64,000 nucleotides of DNA from Rotaria macrura. Its lineage: Eukaryota > Rotifera > Eurotatoria > Philodinida > Philodinidae. Location: the NCBI GenBank assembly GCA_900239685.1, contig OENT01000634.1, forward strand, positions 26,419-90,418, given 5' to 3'. A program made the position numbers and the translations under genes. This document shows, piece by piece, positions 48,310 to 60,907 of this stretch. Position 1 is the first letter of the stretch. The number at the start of each line of letters is the position of its first letter. The notes beneath the pieces are model-generated. The model did no database searches, was not told the DNA's origin, and worked only from the letters and a program-made list of their open reading frames with translations.

Positions 48310-51300
48310 TAGGGGTGTTACTTTATCTTTACTTTATTTTATAAATATAAATGTAATCATTATATTTGAAAAAGAAGATGAATAAAATCTTTATTCTTTA
48401 TAAAATAAAGAGAAAGCAATTCTTTATTTTTGAAAAATAAAGAAAATATAAAGATAAATGTATGAATTTTTCTATTGGTGAGAGGAAAATAAATTCAGAC
48501 TACAATAGAAAGATATACAAAGTAGAAGCCGTTTCTAGCATGCGAATATTCTTTTTTTCAAGCAAAGGCTGTAAAGAAACATGCGATGTGACAAAAAATG
48601 CAAAACTCTCTCATGAAGTCACTGATTCCTAATTGACGAATGGTAGAAAAACTCTTGGATGACAGATTTAATCGATTTTAAAAGTGGATCTTCTATCTTA
48701 TAATCATTTTTGATTTCATCAGAAACTTTCAAAGTTGGATTCTATGCCATCCTTATTCTTAAATGAAAATTGCTTCATGGAAAATATCATATGACTCTCA
48801 AGCTAATCAAATCTAAACCATCTTTTATGATAAATTTGAGAATACATAGATAAAGTAGTTATATTCATACAACCCTCAGATATCCGATTTAGGTTAGCGA
48901 TGAAGAAAAACATCGAAAAACGCTATCCCGTTGGTGTCTTCTTGTATTATTCGTCAAGCATTTACAGTAGTAATTTTTCAATACAACCAACTTCGTTCTT
49001 TCAAAGCGCAAATTAAATTTTAAAAGCTGAGGTTTCAAAGCAAATTCATTTGATCGTTTGATTTGGGTTTTTTCCATTCAAATATTGAAGAATTTAAGTA
49101 TTGAAGAACTTGATATATGTTATGAGTCCTTTTGTTGATCTGAGAGAAGTGTCCATGAACCTATAAAAATATTTTTCACATCGCCATATCGATTACAGTT
49201 TCTACAATGGAACAAAACGGTTTCGAGTTCGTTGCAAAATTCCGAACCCTTCCAAAGGTGTCGTACATTGATATGAAACCATCAAAAAGGGTTACCCAAC
49301 GTCTAGGAATCTTTTTCATGGGTTTTGTACTTTTGTCCGAAACCTTTAGAAGGGATCCGATATTTGCAACGAATCGGTACTCTTTAGCTTTCGTAGTTCC
49401 ACGAAACATTTTTAGTTTTGGTAATGTGACCATTTTTGTTTTTAGTGTAGAGGAATAAAGACTTTTTCTCATCTGGCCTTTCGTATAACTTGTGATGAGA
49501 TCACAACACTATGAAAGAAATTAGTGCTCGATATTTTTTTTGAAACACCAAATAAATCTTGAGATGCTACATACTCTTTTAGTGCTACTTTTAGATGAAC
49601 TTTTTCGATCTGATACTATTGTGATTTCGAAGATTGTAGTACGATTCAGGAGATTTAAATGAAGATGTGTGATGATTGATATCATAATGAATCATGCATT
49701 TTTCAGACAAGCTTAATATGACCAATCAAGGGTAACTGATTAACACTTCACAGTATTCACGAAAACGTAAAGTGTATCATGCATAGAAAACAGGTATAAC
49801 TGTTGTTCTATATGGTTTTCCATCTACCAGAAACCGTGAACTTACACTCCTTAACTGTTCCAATGAAAATTTCTCTTATTTTCTCCTACCCATCTTCTAT
49901 CCATATTCCCGGATCTCTAATATGCAGCTATATGCTCTAGTAAATAGATTTTAGTATATTACTTATCCAGAGATGGTTATTGATGCGAATAAGATAGTAA
50001 CAACGATAAATTTGCACAAGTCTCACCGAAAGGAGCTTTTGTAGGTGTGCATAAACTGTCAAAACAGTATTATTACGTAAAAAGATTGAGTTATTGAGCA
50101 CAGATGGTGACTCGTTTATTGCTGTAATCGATTGTTTTTAGATTATTCCTCAATCAGACTTTTCCTCAGTAGGGGAGCGTTATGCGAAAGGGTCACTGTG
50201 ATCGAATAATCAGCAATCGGTGATTGCCGCAACATTGATTACGTGAAAATTCGTCTAGAACTCTACGGGTGGTGATGGATTTGGCCAAAGCCTATTTCTC
50301 ACTAGCCTGTTGCTAGATATGCCACCATATTCGAGTGACCGAAAATACGTGCATATCATATTTATTTTGAATGAATCCTTTTCGATCGCTTCATACTAAT
50401 ATAATAGTAAATATATTTAATTTGTTTATAAAGAACAGTATATATAGATATAAATTACTAGTTCATACTAATCTAGCAAAAGTGCAGCCATACGATAACT
50501 TTTATCTCAAGCATATATGAAATAGATGAAGTCTAATTGTGAAGAAAAAATACGAATCAGATAAGTACATATGTTCATTTTATTCGGATGAGTACTCTTG
50601 TTGTATCATTGAGCATAATGCTGAAAACAATCGTAATTTCTTGTTTACAAGATATCAATCAAGGAAAAAAGAAAGACACGAATTAAAACGTTCATTAGCT
50701 ATAGTTAATATTTCCCTGTGATAAAGTTAAAAATGTCATTAAGTAAAATGATGAACTTGCAAATTTCGTTGTCCCTGCCAAGAAAAAATTATCAAGCTAC
50801 GGAAAAGAAAAGTAGGTCGTTGTGTGAACCTTGATCAAAACTGTATTGAGAGAATAAAATACTCTTTGCGATCAAGATTTCAAATGAATTTTGATGAGAC
50901 CCTTATGAAAATATAAATGATTGAACAAAAAGAGTAGTTAGTATGAATTTATTTAAGCGTTGTCCCTAATCCGGAACTTAGTAACACGATAAAGGCATCT
51001 TGTTTCAACAAAAATAGGTTATAAAGTAGACTAAAGAGTTTATTCTTAGTTTTTACACATTCTTATTCAGTGGATTCGATTTTGGGATCACCGAAGTGCA
51101 AATAATGAATATGTGTCTTCTAGTAAACGTATCCTGTTATTATAGCCCAAGTTTGTTTTCCTCTCGCCAATAGAAAAATTCATACATTTATCTCTATATT
51201 TTCTTTATGTTTCAAAAATAAAGGAATTTCTTTATCGTTATTTTATAAATATGAAGATCACATTCATCTTATTTTTTAAATATAAAGATTTCATTTATCT

Positions 51301-51409
51301 TTATTTTATAAATATAAAGATTTTATTTATCTTTATTTTTCAAATATAAATGTTTTATTTATATTTACTCTTTAATATAAAGATCAATAAATATAAAGTG
51401 ACACCCCTA
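48310..51409. mobile_element. 3.1-kb hAT-like non-autonomous element
   Basis: The ends TAGGGGTGTTACTTTAT and, inverted, TAGGGGTGTCACTTTAT are flanked by ATTTTAAT (48302-48309) and ATTGTAAT (51410-51417), seven of eight alike. Subterminal sequence is made of repeated TTTATCTTTATTTTATAAAT words. A smaller palindrome (49225-49380, GTTGCAAA, CCCTTCCAAAGGT) lies inside. No transposase readable. Confidence 0.75.
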
Positions 51410-51718
51410 ATTGTAATGCATTATTATTTATAACGTATTACATAAAATGCATTAAATATCAATGCATTAAAATGCATTATTTCGATTGCAGTATCATTGA
51501 ATTGCGTACATTCTTTCTTCTAATATAGTCTGCTGCATTAAACAGTCATGCATTTCCATTTCATGACTATATCCCCATAGTTATACCCCTAGATCCATAC
51601 CCTTATTCATAAAAACTAATTTTCTATACCCATCCCTTTTAACAATATTCATTGACTAACAGCCTTTACCTAATCTATCCTCTTAACCTTACATCTAACC
51701 TTTTAACCTTATATCTAT

Positions 51719-53000
51719 GTCGTACGATAACATACAATCCAGTTCATTTTTAATCGAACTAGAATAGATTGAAATTTTAATTATTCCTAGTTGATTTTAA
51801 AATTTTGATCTCAACCAGTTCAGATTGAAATATGTGAAATTAATAGTTCGATCCACAAGTAAATAAGTGAATGCAATTTGAAATAGTTGGGTCTTTGTCG
51901 TTGAAAGTTAAAATAGTAAATTCAACAAAAAAAAGTCATTAGTGTGTTTAGCAGAATGGAGTGAACATTCGACACGAAAGTGACCAAATTTGTGACAACA
52001 GTCAGTGCGAAAAAAAGAGCAAATACTTTATTAAGATGGAGATTTACAATCAAGTCGTGAAAACTCTGATGGGAGTCGAAGGAAAAAACCCGACACAGTT
52101 GTAATTCTGGGTCAAGAGGCACTTTGATTTGGTGATAACAGATGAACTAGACATTTTGTACGCATCGGAAAAAATTATCCATGGCATCAACTGCAAATTT
52201 ATTTGAAAAAAATCAATGAATGCCATACAGCTATTGGGCAGACACAGAACGTGACACGAAGTAACCCAGGAGATTCGTTCTGACAACTGGATCCGATCGG
52301 ACTTTATGATGAATTTCTATAAAACCGACGGAATTCTGGTCGCAGGATGACATTGGGTTCTTTAGGATTGGAATTCGACTACATCCGTTATAGGGTCCTG
52401 GCAGACCCCTGATGGTATCATCAAATACTGATTGGTACCCAAATAATAAATTAATATTTTCTTGTCAGATCTGTTACCCATTCCTCGACCAAGATTCCGA
52501 TAGGAGTTTTTCGGTTGATCGAATTCGATCATATCTAGTGTTGGATTCAATCACAGGGGAAGTTTAGATAGGGTCTAGCAAGAACCACTTTTTCTCGTGT
52601 TTTCGCGTCCCGTTTCGCGCGGGAATCGGGAAAGGGAATTCCCGCGGAGATTTCGGGAATAGAATACGGGAACGGGAATACGGGAAACGGGAACCAAGAA
52701 AAGTTGTTCCCGCGGGACCCTAAGCTTAGATGCTCAAACGCAGTTTATGAATTATTTCTCCGTTTCTATAATCTAAGATTGATCGTCGCTATTCTTTCGT
52801 ACCACTCAAAACTGTGAAAATCTTCATTGGATTGCGCGACCATTGTGCCAGTCGAAAGATTTTTCATATTGGAATTACTTTCACAGATTTCAATCTGAAC
52901 TAGCTGAGATCAAAATTTTAAAATCAACTAGGAATAATTAAAATTTCAATCTGTGCTAGTTCGATTTAAAAATGAACTGGATTGTAATTTGTCCTACGAC
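51719..53000. repeat. 1.28-kb element with GTCGTA ends
   Basis: GTCGTACGATAACATACAAT and its inverse copy (GTCGTAGGACAAATTACAAT) open arms of about 120 bp (TCCAGTTCATTTTTAATCGA, TTTTAATTATTCCTAGTTGA). ATCTAT flanks both sides (51713-51718, 53001-53006), a possible 6-bp duplication. Confidence 0.65.
52569..52722. repeat. 154-bp GC-rich hAT-like MITE
   Basis: Begins TAGGGTC and ends GGACCCTA; flanks AGTTTAGA (52561-52568) and AGCTTAGA (52723-52730) differ by one base. The inside repeats CGGGAA / TTCCCG and stands out as GC-rich in an AT-rich region. Nested in 51719-53000. Confidence 0.7.
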
Positions 53001-53697
53001 ATCTATACTCTTAACTTTACAAGTAACGTTCATCAACATCGAAAGCCGATTCACTGGAACCTAGACTGATAGGAGTTATGACTGGAAATGCCTCAACTGG
53101 AGACAAAATTAGCTTTTTGTCTCTGAATCCGTTCCTGAAGTTTCAAAGAAACGAGCAGATATGTTGATTGGAGATACGGATAGAGTCGAATAAGTGAAAA
53201 CGAGGCAAAAAAGGAAAACTTTCCAACGAAAATAAATGAGAAACAACAGAAAGACGAAGAGAAACACGAAGAGGGGCAGCAGCCAAACTGCAGCTTTGGA
53301 ATGGGGGGCAGGGATCTCAAGTTCTCTAGTCGATCAGAAATGTATTTCAAAAATCATGCCAGGTGGTTTCAAGTTTTTCAGAGGTGGAGAGCAGGAAAGC
53401 GACGAACCCGAACTTTTGTATAGGATTCTGTCACCGAACCCTATACAAAAAGGCAGAATCTGCACTGCAGACTCGTTGCATGTCTAGTAGGGAGGGGCGG
53501 TTAGGTCCCACCTAACTACTAATTCACCAGATTCCGAGGTTTTACGGTGGCAGCCCCAAAATTCCATAGGGGAGCACATCCTGCTTGGGTTGCACCAATG
53601 GGAAAGAGTTATTTGGTGTTTCCCTCCCATGAAATCAAACATCGCACGCACCATAAAAATGGTCAATTGTCCCCTTAACACGTTCGCTTGTGCCATA

Positions 53698-53830
53698 CAG
53701 ATGGTCATTTAGAACACAGAAATGGTCATTTGTACCACAGAACTGGTCATCGAGCCTACAGAAATAGCAATTCAGGCCATAGAAATGGTTATTTGTTCCA
53801 AAAAAATGGTCATTTGGGCAACAGTAATGC
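53698..53830 (+). repeat. minisatellite of about 21 bp
   Basis: About six imperfect copies of a unit like ACAGAAATGGTCATTTG plus 3-5 bases. The open frames over it (for example NGHLYHRTGHRAYRN) simply translate the repeat. Confidence 0.75.
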
Positions 53831-56800
53831 TTTGTTCAGCGGTTGTTACAGACAGACAGACAGACACAGGTGAATTCCAGTTTCCAGACCCTATCCTTTC
53901 AGTCTAGGGGAAATCTGTATCTTTAATTCTATACGTATACCCTTAAACCTATATATCTATAGACTTAACCCTACATCTGTACGCTTAATTTTATATCTAT
54001 ATCCTGAGCCTGACATTTATTAACTTATCCCCCTGTTTTGATACCTATGGTCATATACTTATGCTCTGCACTTTAATTTCACATGCGGGAAAAACGATTA
54101 TAGTTCGATGCTTAGTGATGAATGGTTTTGTGTTATTTTTGAAACAAAAAACCAATTCCTGGATAATACATAGTAGCAGTAAGAGTTTCGTACGAAGCAG
54201 ATGTATTCTGGAGAAAAACAGTTATGGATCCTTGATAACAGTAAAAGTGTTCTCCTTGTGAAACCAAGAATGGTGCTCGCATGTACCCTCGGAAGAACCT
54301 TCTTTTGATTTCGTATGGAGGATTTTGGGGTTTCTTAAAAGCTGAAATGTGGCTCTTTCCACGAGTCCTCGGGAGAGACGTAGTTACGCTCCCTATAGTA
54401 ACACGGTTTTATAGTGATTGTTATTTTGAGAAAATTGAGAGTCCCTACAAAACCTTAAATTATGCTTTTAATTCATTGCGAAAAATGTTTCACTTAGTAC
54501 ATTGTGATGTGCTGAGTAGGCGTTTTCCTCTGCTGTGGGTGTAATTCTGAACAACGTGTCTAGAAACAAAACTATATGACGTGGCCGGAATAAAATCGTA
54601 GCATGCTATGCTTTTGCAAGGAGCACGATTAATCTGTGCGATTATTTAGGAATATACACTAAAGGAAACGATAAGTACATGGTGAACCGTCTATAGTTGA
54701 TCTACTTGCAGTGTCCTGCTACATTATCTGAATATGATTTGCAGTAGGCAAATTAGTATTTGCTATGCTGATTACTAATAATCATAACTCATTGTTTACG
54801 ATAGATTGTTTTGTATCGTCGAGCACCTCTTATGATTACTGTTAATGGTCTTTCTAACTACCATAGTTTTCCTATGGAATGGAACCATGTAATATTCCAC
54901 GCCAAGTTGAACTCTTCGTCTGAATTACGATCAAGGAGCCGAAATGAAATAATTATGAACTTTCAATAGTTTCCACTTTTAATCAGCTGCCTCATTGAAA
55001 AACATGTACCTGTCAACACTAATACACAGATACCTTCGTTCACATCTTTTTTTGATTCTTGAGATAAACATTCTGATTTTTTTTTTCATCAAACCGATAA
55101 ATTAAAAGAAGCTTAGAACATCATTATTGAAGATACATTATATTAAACTAGAAATGGATGATATTATTAGTCACTTAAACATTGCCGCTAGGAATATAGT
55201 GTAATGCTTTCCCAACATATTCATCGATGAAAAACATCGATGCTATGCTGAATAATGAATTGAAATTCAATCGGTTATATGCTATTTCAATATTATTTCC
55301 AATAATGCATAGAAATGCATTCAATATATACAGATTTATGGAAGATAATCACGTTTTGGAAAATACTGCATTGTAATGCATTAGAATGAATTATTTAGGA
55401 AATTACAAAAAATAATGGAAAATAATGTGTAATTTTCCCATTATTCATCCCTTATCGGCTATATGGGAACGCTCATATATTTTATACTTGAAACTTGAAT
55501 TTAATTGAATTTTCATCTTCAACTTTTAACTCACGCCTCAATGACGAAAGAACTCACATGCATCTGTCTTGATATGAATGGGTGGAATGAATCCAAATCA
55601 TACCCACACCCGTAAATTTCTGCGAGAAAAACGCTTATCGAAAACACGTTTCCCCATTGCTGCGAAGCTCGTTGATGCTGGCCGATTTAACACGTTTCAC
55701 ATCTGCTAAAATAAACGTTGCGGAACGATTCTTTCTTAGCAACATGTCGCAGTCTTTCTCAAACTATGGTATTTCATAATTTGAAGGCGAAAAAAACTAA
55801 AACCGCGAAGGATTTCGTAGAACTCAACTAATAGCTGCTATCCATACACTCATTTGCAGTTAAATCATATCATTTCGCACCTACCTACATTTATTTTGAT
55901 AGATTGAAGAGGTGTATTCGAACACGAGAACATTATAATAGAAGATATGCGTACTTATCATTCAACTAAAATAGTCGTATAGTATATGTGTCTGTTTCAC
56001 ATCCGAATGAGTGATAAAGAATAATATTTAATTGCCTACTTCTATGCAAGTAGGAGTGCCATTTTCTGGTAATTTTTTTAACCTTAACTTTAAAAAGTAA
56101 CATTAGCAAAACTATTTTTTTAAGCGAACATATCTAACGAAAATGGATTTGACTCGATATAAGCTGGCTTTTAAATTTTAAAGAATTAAATTTCATATAT
56201 CCAAATCTAAAGAATTTTTATTTTAAATTTTGAATCTTTCATAAATTTTTCCTGGATTTAATAACCGTTTATAAAAGTGAATCCATGATTCGTAAGTCCA
56301 AGTATACTTATAATTGAAAGAAAATTTTTTCTGCAATTTTGATCTATTTTATGTACAAACCATAATTAGCTGCATTGATAATATACGAACGAAATTCATA
56401 TTTTAGTCATGTTTTTGAGAGTATAAAATGAGTCACAATAAGATAAGTCAGTCCAGACGTGAATTGACAATAATAATTATTGCAAGTCATACTTTTCACG
56501 ATAATAAATTTTTCTCACAATAACGCTAAGCTTTCCTACACATTATTTTTGCGTCAGTCGGTACTGATTTTTTTCACATTTTGTAATATTTGATACAGTT
56601 CTTTATTCAATACTAAGAAACGCGTTTTATTTGAATGAATAGGTAGTGACATAGGTCTTCTAACCAAAGATATAATTTATTCATACTCTAATGTTCAATG
56701 CCATTCTAACTCAGAATGAGCTTTACCAAAGGACGTAATCTGCTTAAGTTTTAGAAGAATTTGATTCTGATCTTGCCTACGCAAGATCTGCACCGCCATT

Positions 56801-56989
56801 TTTATGACTAAAAGCACTACCATCAGGAAACCTTTTGTAAAACTATTTCGTATAACTTCCACAATCCCGAAAATACCGAAGTATTCTTAATTCACGTCCT
56901 TTTTGAAGATGAATTTGGCAGGAGATTCTGCGACAAAAGAAATATGTTTTTCATCATTCCAAGCGTAAAGGATGCAAAACAATTTTTAA

Positions 56990-57260
56990 AGAGAAGCGCT
57001 TCGTGTTTTCTCTCAATTGTGACTGTGTAAAATGCGTTTCTTGTCGATCAAGATTAGTTCAACAGCGTTTCTCTTCGGAAAAGCTTCAAAACTTACTCTT
57101 AAAAAGAAGCGTTTCGAATCCTTTCGAAAAGTCAAGGCGGGAAAACGCGTTTTATCTAAGTAAAAATACTGCAAAACGTAATTCCTCTCGAAAAAACGGA
57201 GCGAAACGCATTTCAGAATCTCGAAAACGCGTTATAGAGTGCGTTTCCTTAAATATTCTA
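56990..57260. repeat. GCGTTTC / AACGCGTTTT-rich repeat
   Basis: GCGTTTC, GAAACGC and AACGCGTT recur on both strands; similar words fill the 36133-37818 element, suggesting related elements. The 101-codon ORF here is not taken as a gene. Confidence 0.4.
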
Positions 57261-58011
57261 CTCTATGGGTGGCGACGACGAGGTTTTTCAGTTAGTTCTG
57301 ACTGCTAGTTATGCAGTCGTTAAGCTATAGAAGACATCTGAGTTGTCAAGGTTTATTCTAATATCGAATTGCCCACTAGTAGTATTTTATAGGTAAAAAA
57401 CTCGATGCTACCCGTGGAAAGATCTAACATGCTACAGGTAACATCTGGCAAAAAACAAGTAACCGCTAGCATGCAAATTGAAATTTGAAACTTGAAGATG
57501 AGTACTTCAATTGAATTCATGTTTCAAGTTTGATACTAGAGAACGGTATACCCAAAAATAACTATTTTTGGTACAGATACTTTGTTTTGCATAATGTTGT
57601 TTTGGTTCAATCTGTATATCCATGGTATGAATTAATTGTAATAGCCATGTCCCTAACCTACTAACTGAGTACAATATATATAGATGTATAACTTGCCAAT
57701 TATGGATTACAGTTACAAAAAACGTCAATACCACAATATGATAAAAAACGATACCGATGATCATTATAGATCACATGTTGTTATTCTTTGATCTAAAACA
57801 ACGATGATACCGATTGAAAGTTTGTAGGATATTTTCTTCACAGATCTTAGGCTGTTGAGATCTTCGTTCTCTAAAAGTTTCTGCTTGGCTACTCGCCCGT
57901 TTGTATAGGGAGAGAGATTCCTGGGAGGAAATACCATACTGAAATTGCGATGGAATCGGATTTTCTCTGGGATTTTTGGTAAAGAGCCGATCAATCCCAC
58001 TTTGACGCTAC

Positions 58012-60907
58012 ATGTTTTTAGACGCTGCTGACACCACCACGATTCTCATGGCACGACGACGTGAATCTTACCTTATTTGTTTCCACATTGATCCAGTTCG
58101 GTTTGGTTTTGTTTGTGACAGTTCTCAAGCAGAAAAAACTTTCAAAGGACTCGGTGCATTTAATCGGTATTTGGACATGTTAGTACCAGATCAAGATGCC
58201 GGCACTGTTGCTGACGTGTGGGATGGATATTATCGAATCACACTTGCCCATTTCACAACTTCACTGAGTCCAAAGAAACTTGAAGAAATATTGAATTCAT
58301 TATTTCTATCGCGCGAAAATGTTCGATTTGGACAAGCTGTCTTTCGAAGTACGAAATTAGATCTTGTTCCCGGCAATAATCCTCTTGAAAAACGAGATCT
58401 CGCTAAGCCTATTGCTATATATGTCACTCCTGTAAATGATTTTGATTTCAGTTTTCTTGAAGACTTTTATCAGAAGCTTGGTCCTGGGCAATGGAACCCA
58501 GAACCGCGGGACCAGCTGCATGTTAAAATTCGCTGTTACGACAACAATATGGGAACCGCTGGCAATTCGAGATGGACCTGGGATCGAATTCGCAAGCTTG
58601 GTATTCCTGAACAAGTGTCTAGATATCCAATTCAGTTTCACTGCGCAGGATTGGAAGTTGTCCCAAGTCGACGAAGAATGAGACGACAATACAAAGGCAG
58701 AGGCTTTGGTGAATGGTGGTTGGGTGTTACTGAAGTTAATGGACGATGTTCAGGTTGTCAAACTTCTGTACAGAACGGTCAATGGAATGGTGTGTGTGCA
58801 GAGTGTCGCGGATACGAACGTTTGAGACCAATCTGGTTCATTGAATATTCTACCTCTGTAAGTACTGTTTAGAGGGGATGGGGTATACATGTGTTAATAT
58901 TGTGTCAGCCAGTTGCTTCAAACATACAGGTCGATAAAAATCTTGAGCCTGTGTTATTATCGCACGATTCGATAGTACTTGGCGAGTTCATTTGAAATCC
59001 TGGCATCAAAACACTTCTATCGATGCTTGGCTTTGCAAGTTTCTAAATACACCTTAAACATTACACAGTAAAACAGCCCATGATAAATGGATGAAATTTA
59101 GGATTAGAAAATTTGACCATCTTGAATTTGAGAATTTCAATTTTCCACAGTTGAAAACACATTGGATTTACGCTGTTCAAGCGTCACTTTCTCTTTCTAT
59201 GTGATAAAATGTGAAAATTTTGAGAGCAGTTTCCTATTTATAAGATTTCTAAGTTGACATAAATATCGATCGAAAAAGTTTTGGAAGATACTAGTCATGA
59301 TCAAATAGTGCAACTCCATCAAACCATAGAGCAATGCAACAGTTTAACTCTGTGGCGCAATCTTGATATTTGAAGAGTCTTATTCCTTCCACTGACAATC
59401 ATACGGCTGTCCCTCGCCTATGCTCCTTGTTGACACTATCCCCCCCCCCCCCCCCCCGCTAGAATAAAAGGCCACCCCATATTAGAAGGCCACCCTCATT
59501 ACAAGGACACTCCGAAGAAAAAGTTCACAAGACCTAATAGAAGGCCATCGGATCTCCAGACGCTTTTTTGAGAAAACCAGTGGATTTTCAAGTTTTAGCA
59601 CTAAAAACCTTGGTTTTTCAGTAGAAAATCTGATTTCTTTAGTCAAAAATCTGGCCTTTTTGTAAAAAAATTAAAGCTTTTGTGAAAAAACGACCTTTTT
59701 CCTAGTAAAAAACTGGTTTTCTAGTATTGGACTACTAAAAGTGTGTGTTTTAATGGGAAAAATTGTTTTTTAAACCCTTAACTTTCTCGGTAAATCCTAG
59801 CGAAAAACTAGCCTACAATAGTGGGCCACCGTCGGAGGAGAGATATAAATTTTCATAATAGAAGGCCATGGCCTCTTATTTTGGGGAGAGGTTTACTAAA
59901 CATGAATCTACTTCCTCCTCCTCCTCCTCCTCCCTTTTACTAGCCGCGGTTTGTTATTTTAGAATGACGATTCCATTGAAAATGGCAAAAATGGAACAAA
60001 GACGATCATTCCAAGCGAACGCCTAGCAGGCGATCGTATAGCCTTGGCGTCATGGAATCTTGATAAATTTGAATCAGTTCGTGATAGTGATGTTTTAGAA
60101 CTAGTAGTAGAAGTGCTTCTCAAACGCTTCTCCCCAGACTTCTGCATCACCCAAGGCCCAGTCATTGACGATGGTGATGCAATGGAGAATAATCAAATTC
60201 ATGTCGAACCTAGAAACTATACTCATCAACATTTAATTAAAGAGGCTGGACTATACTATGACTCAGAGAAACTCAAATTCCTGGAATTCATTGATATCAC
60301 CGATTTTGGAATATCGACTATAAAAGAAAGTGCTGGGCAGTCGACTCAAGTTGAAACGACGTTCTACAGTCGATCATATTGCGTCTTATTTCAATGTAAA
60401 TCCTTCAAAGACGAGACAATCCCAAAAGGAACAAAGGCGTCTGGTTTAGCATCTCATTCTTTTATTGTCATGTCATATCGTGCACTTTCGACGTGTCAAG
60501 AAGACTTCCAACACGAAATAGCTACATTGTTTTGGGAGAATGTCTCGCGAATCCGAGAAAGAGTACGTCCTACATCAAATTTGCTGTACCCTATGATCAT
60601 CGTAGTAGACGCCAATTTGAACATGAAAATGAAGGAGAACAAGCGTCCAGAAGGATGGCAATGCTGCCAAAACGAAGATGAAACCCAAGATACAGCATCT
60701 AAATTGGATTATTTCTATTACCATGGCTTTGATACTCATCCTAAGATGCATATGGATGAACTAAAGTATTTTAATCCTAGTTCCAAACAGAACTACAATC
60801 CAGATGAATGGAAGTATCTGCAAGCATTCTGCAACGAACAAAATATTGACATGAACAAAACTAACAATCGCCATTTCATGATGGCACTCGTAGGCTTCGA
60901 TTGTTAA
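58012..60907 (+). CDS. 2H phosphoesterase-like / zinc-ribbon / EEP-like fusion
   Basis: Exon 1 (58012-58857, 282 codons) ends at STS|GTAAGT and exon 2 (59963-60907, 314 codons plus stop) begins after TTATTTTAG; both are phase 0, giving 596 residues across a 1105-nt intron. Exon 1 has two H-x-T/K motifs, AHFTTSL (H80, T82) and LHVKIRCY (H170, K172), spaced as in 2H phosphoesterases, then a CSGC...CAEC pair (246/249, 262/265) like a zinc ribbon. Exon 2 reads ALASWNLDKF (N314), a PDFCITQG strand, MIIVVDANLN (D498, N500) and NNRHF (H586), the layout of the endonuclease/exonuclease/phosphatase fold. The glutamate of QE is replaced (TQG), and SDH is NRH, so this second domain may be inactive. Start may be 58012 or ATG 58048 (MARRRESY); TTTTTAG at 58016-58022 hints at an upstream exon. 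Single-gene structure is inferred from splice sites and frame. If exon 1 were read unspliced it would stop at 58872. Confidence 0.7.
59440..59888. repeat. intronic MITE with poly-C edge
   Basis: Eighteen C at 59440-59457, then AATAAAAGGCCACC; the right side ends GGCCTCTTATTTTGGGG, its inverse. AGAAGGCCA recurs inside. It occupies much of the 1.1-kb intron and explains its unusual length. Confidence 0.5.

Larger units (their letters stand above)
46389..58011. other. transposon-rich, gene-free stretch
   Basis: In 11.6 kb I recognise no gene. Elements listed separately: hairpin 46606-46697, 47391-47549, 48310-51409, 51719-53000 with 52569-52722 nested, minisatellite 53698-53830. TGCATTA-rich AT repeats occur at about 48190-48300, 51410-51500 and 55240-55450, and an AACGCGTTTT-rich repeat at 56990-57260. 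ORFs up to about 100 codons here fall in repeats. Confidence 0.5.

Noticed and set aside
53688..53907. Open frames with His/Gly-rich repeats
   Set aside because: They translate the 21-bp minisatellite in two frames.
57003..57308. 101-codon Ser/Arg/Lys-rich ORF
   Set aside because: The sequence is built from GCGTTTC-type repeats shared with a transposon, and no domain is seen.
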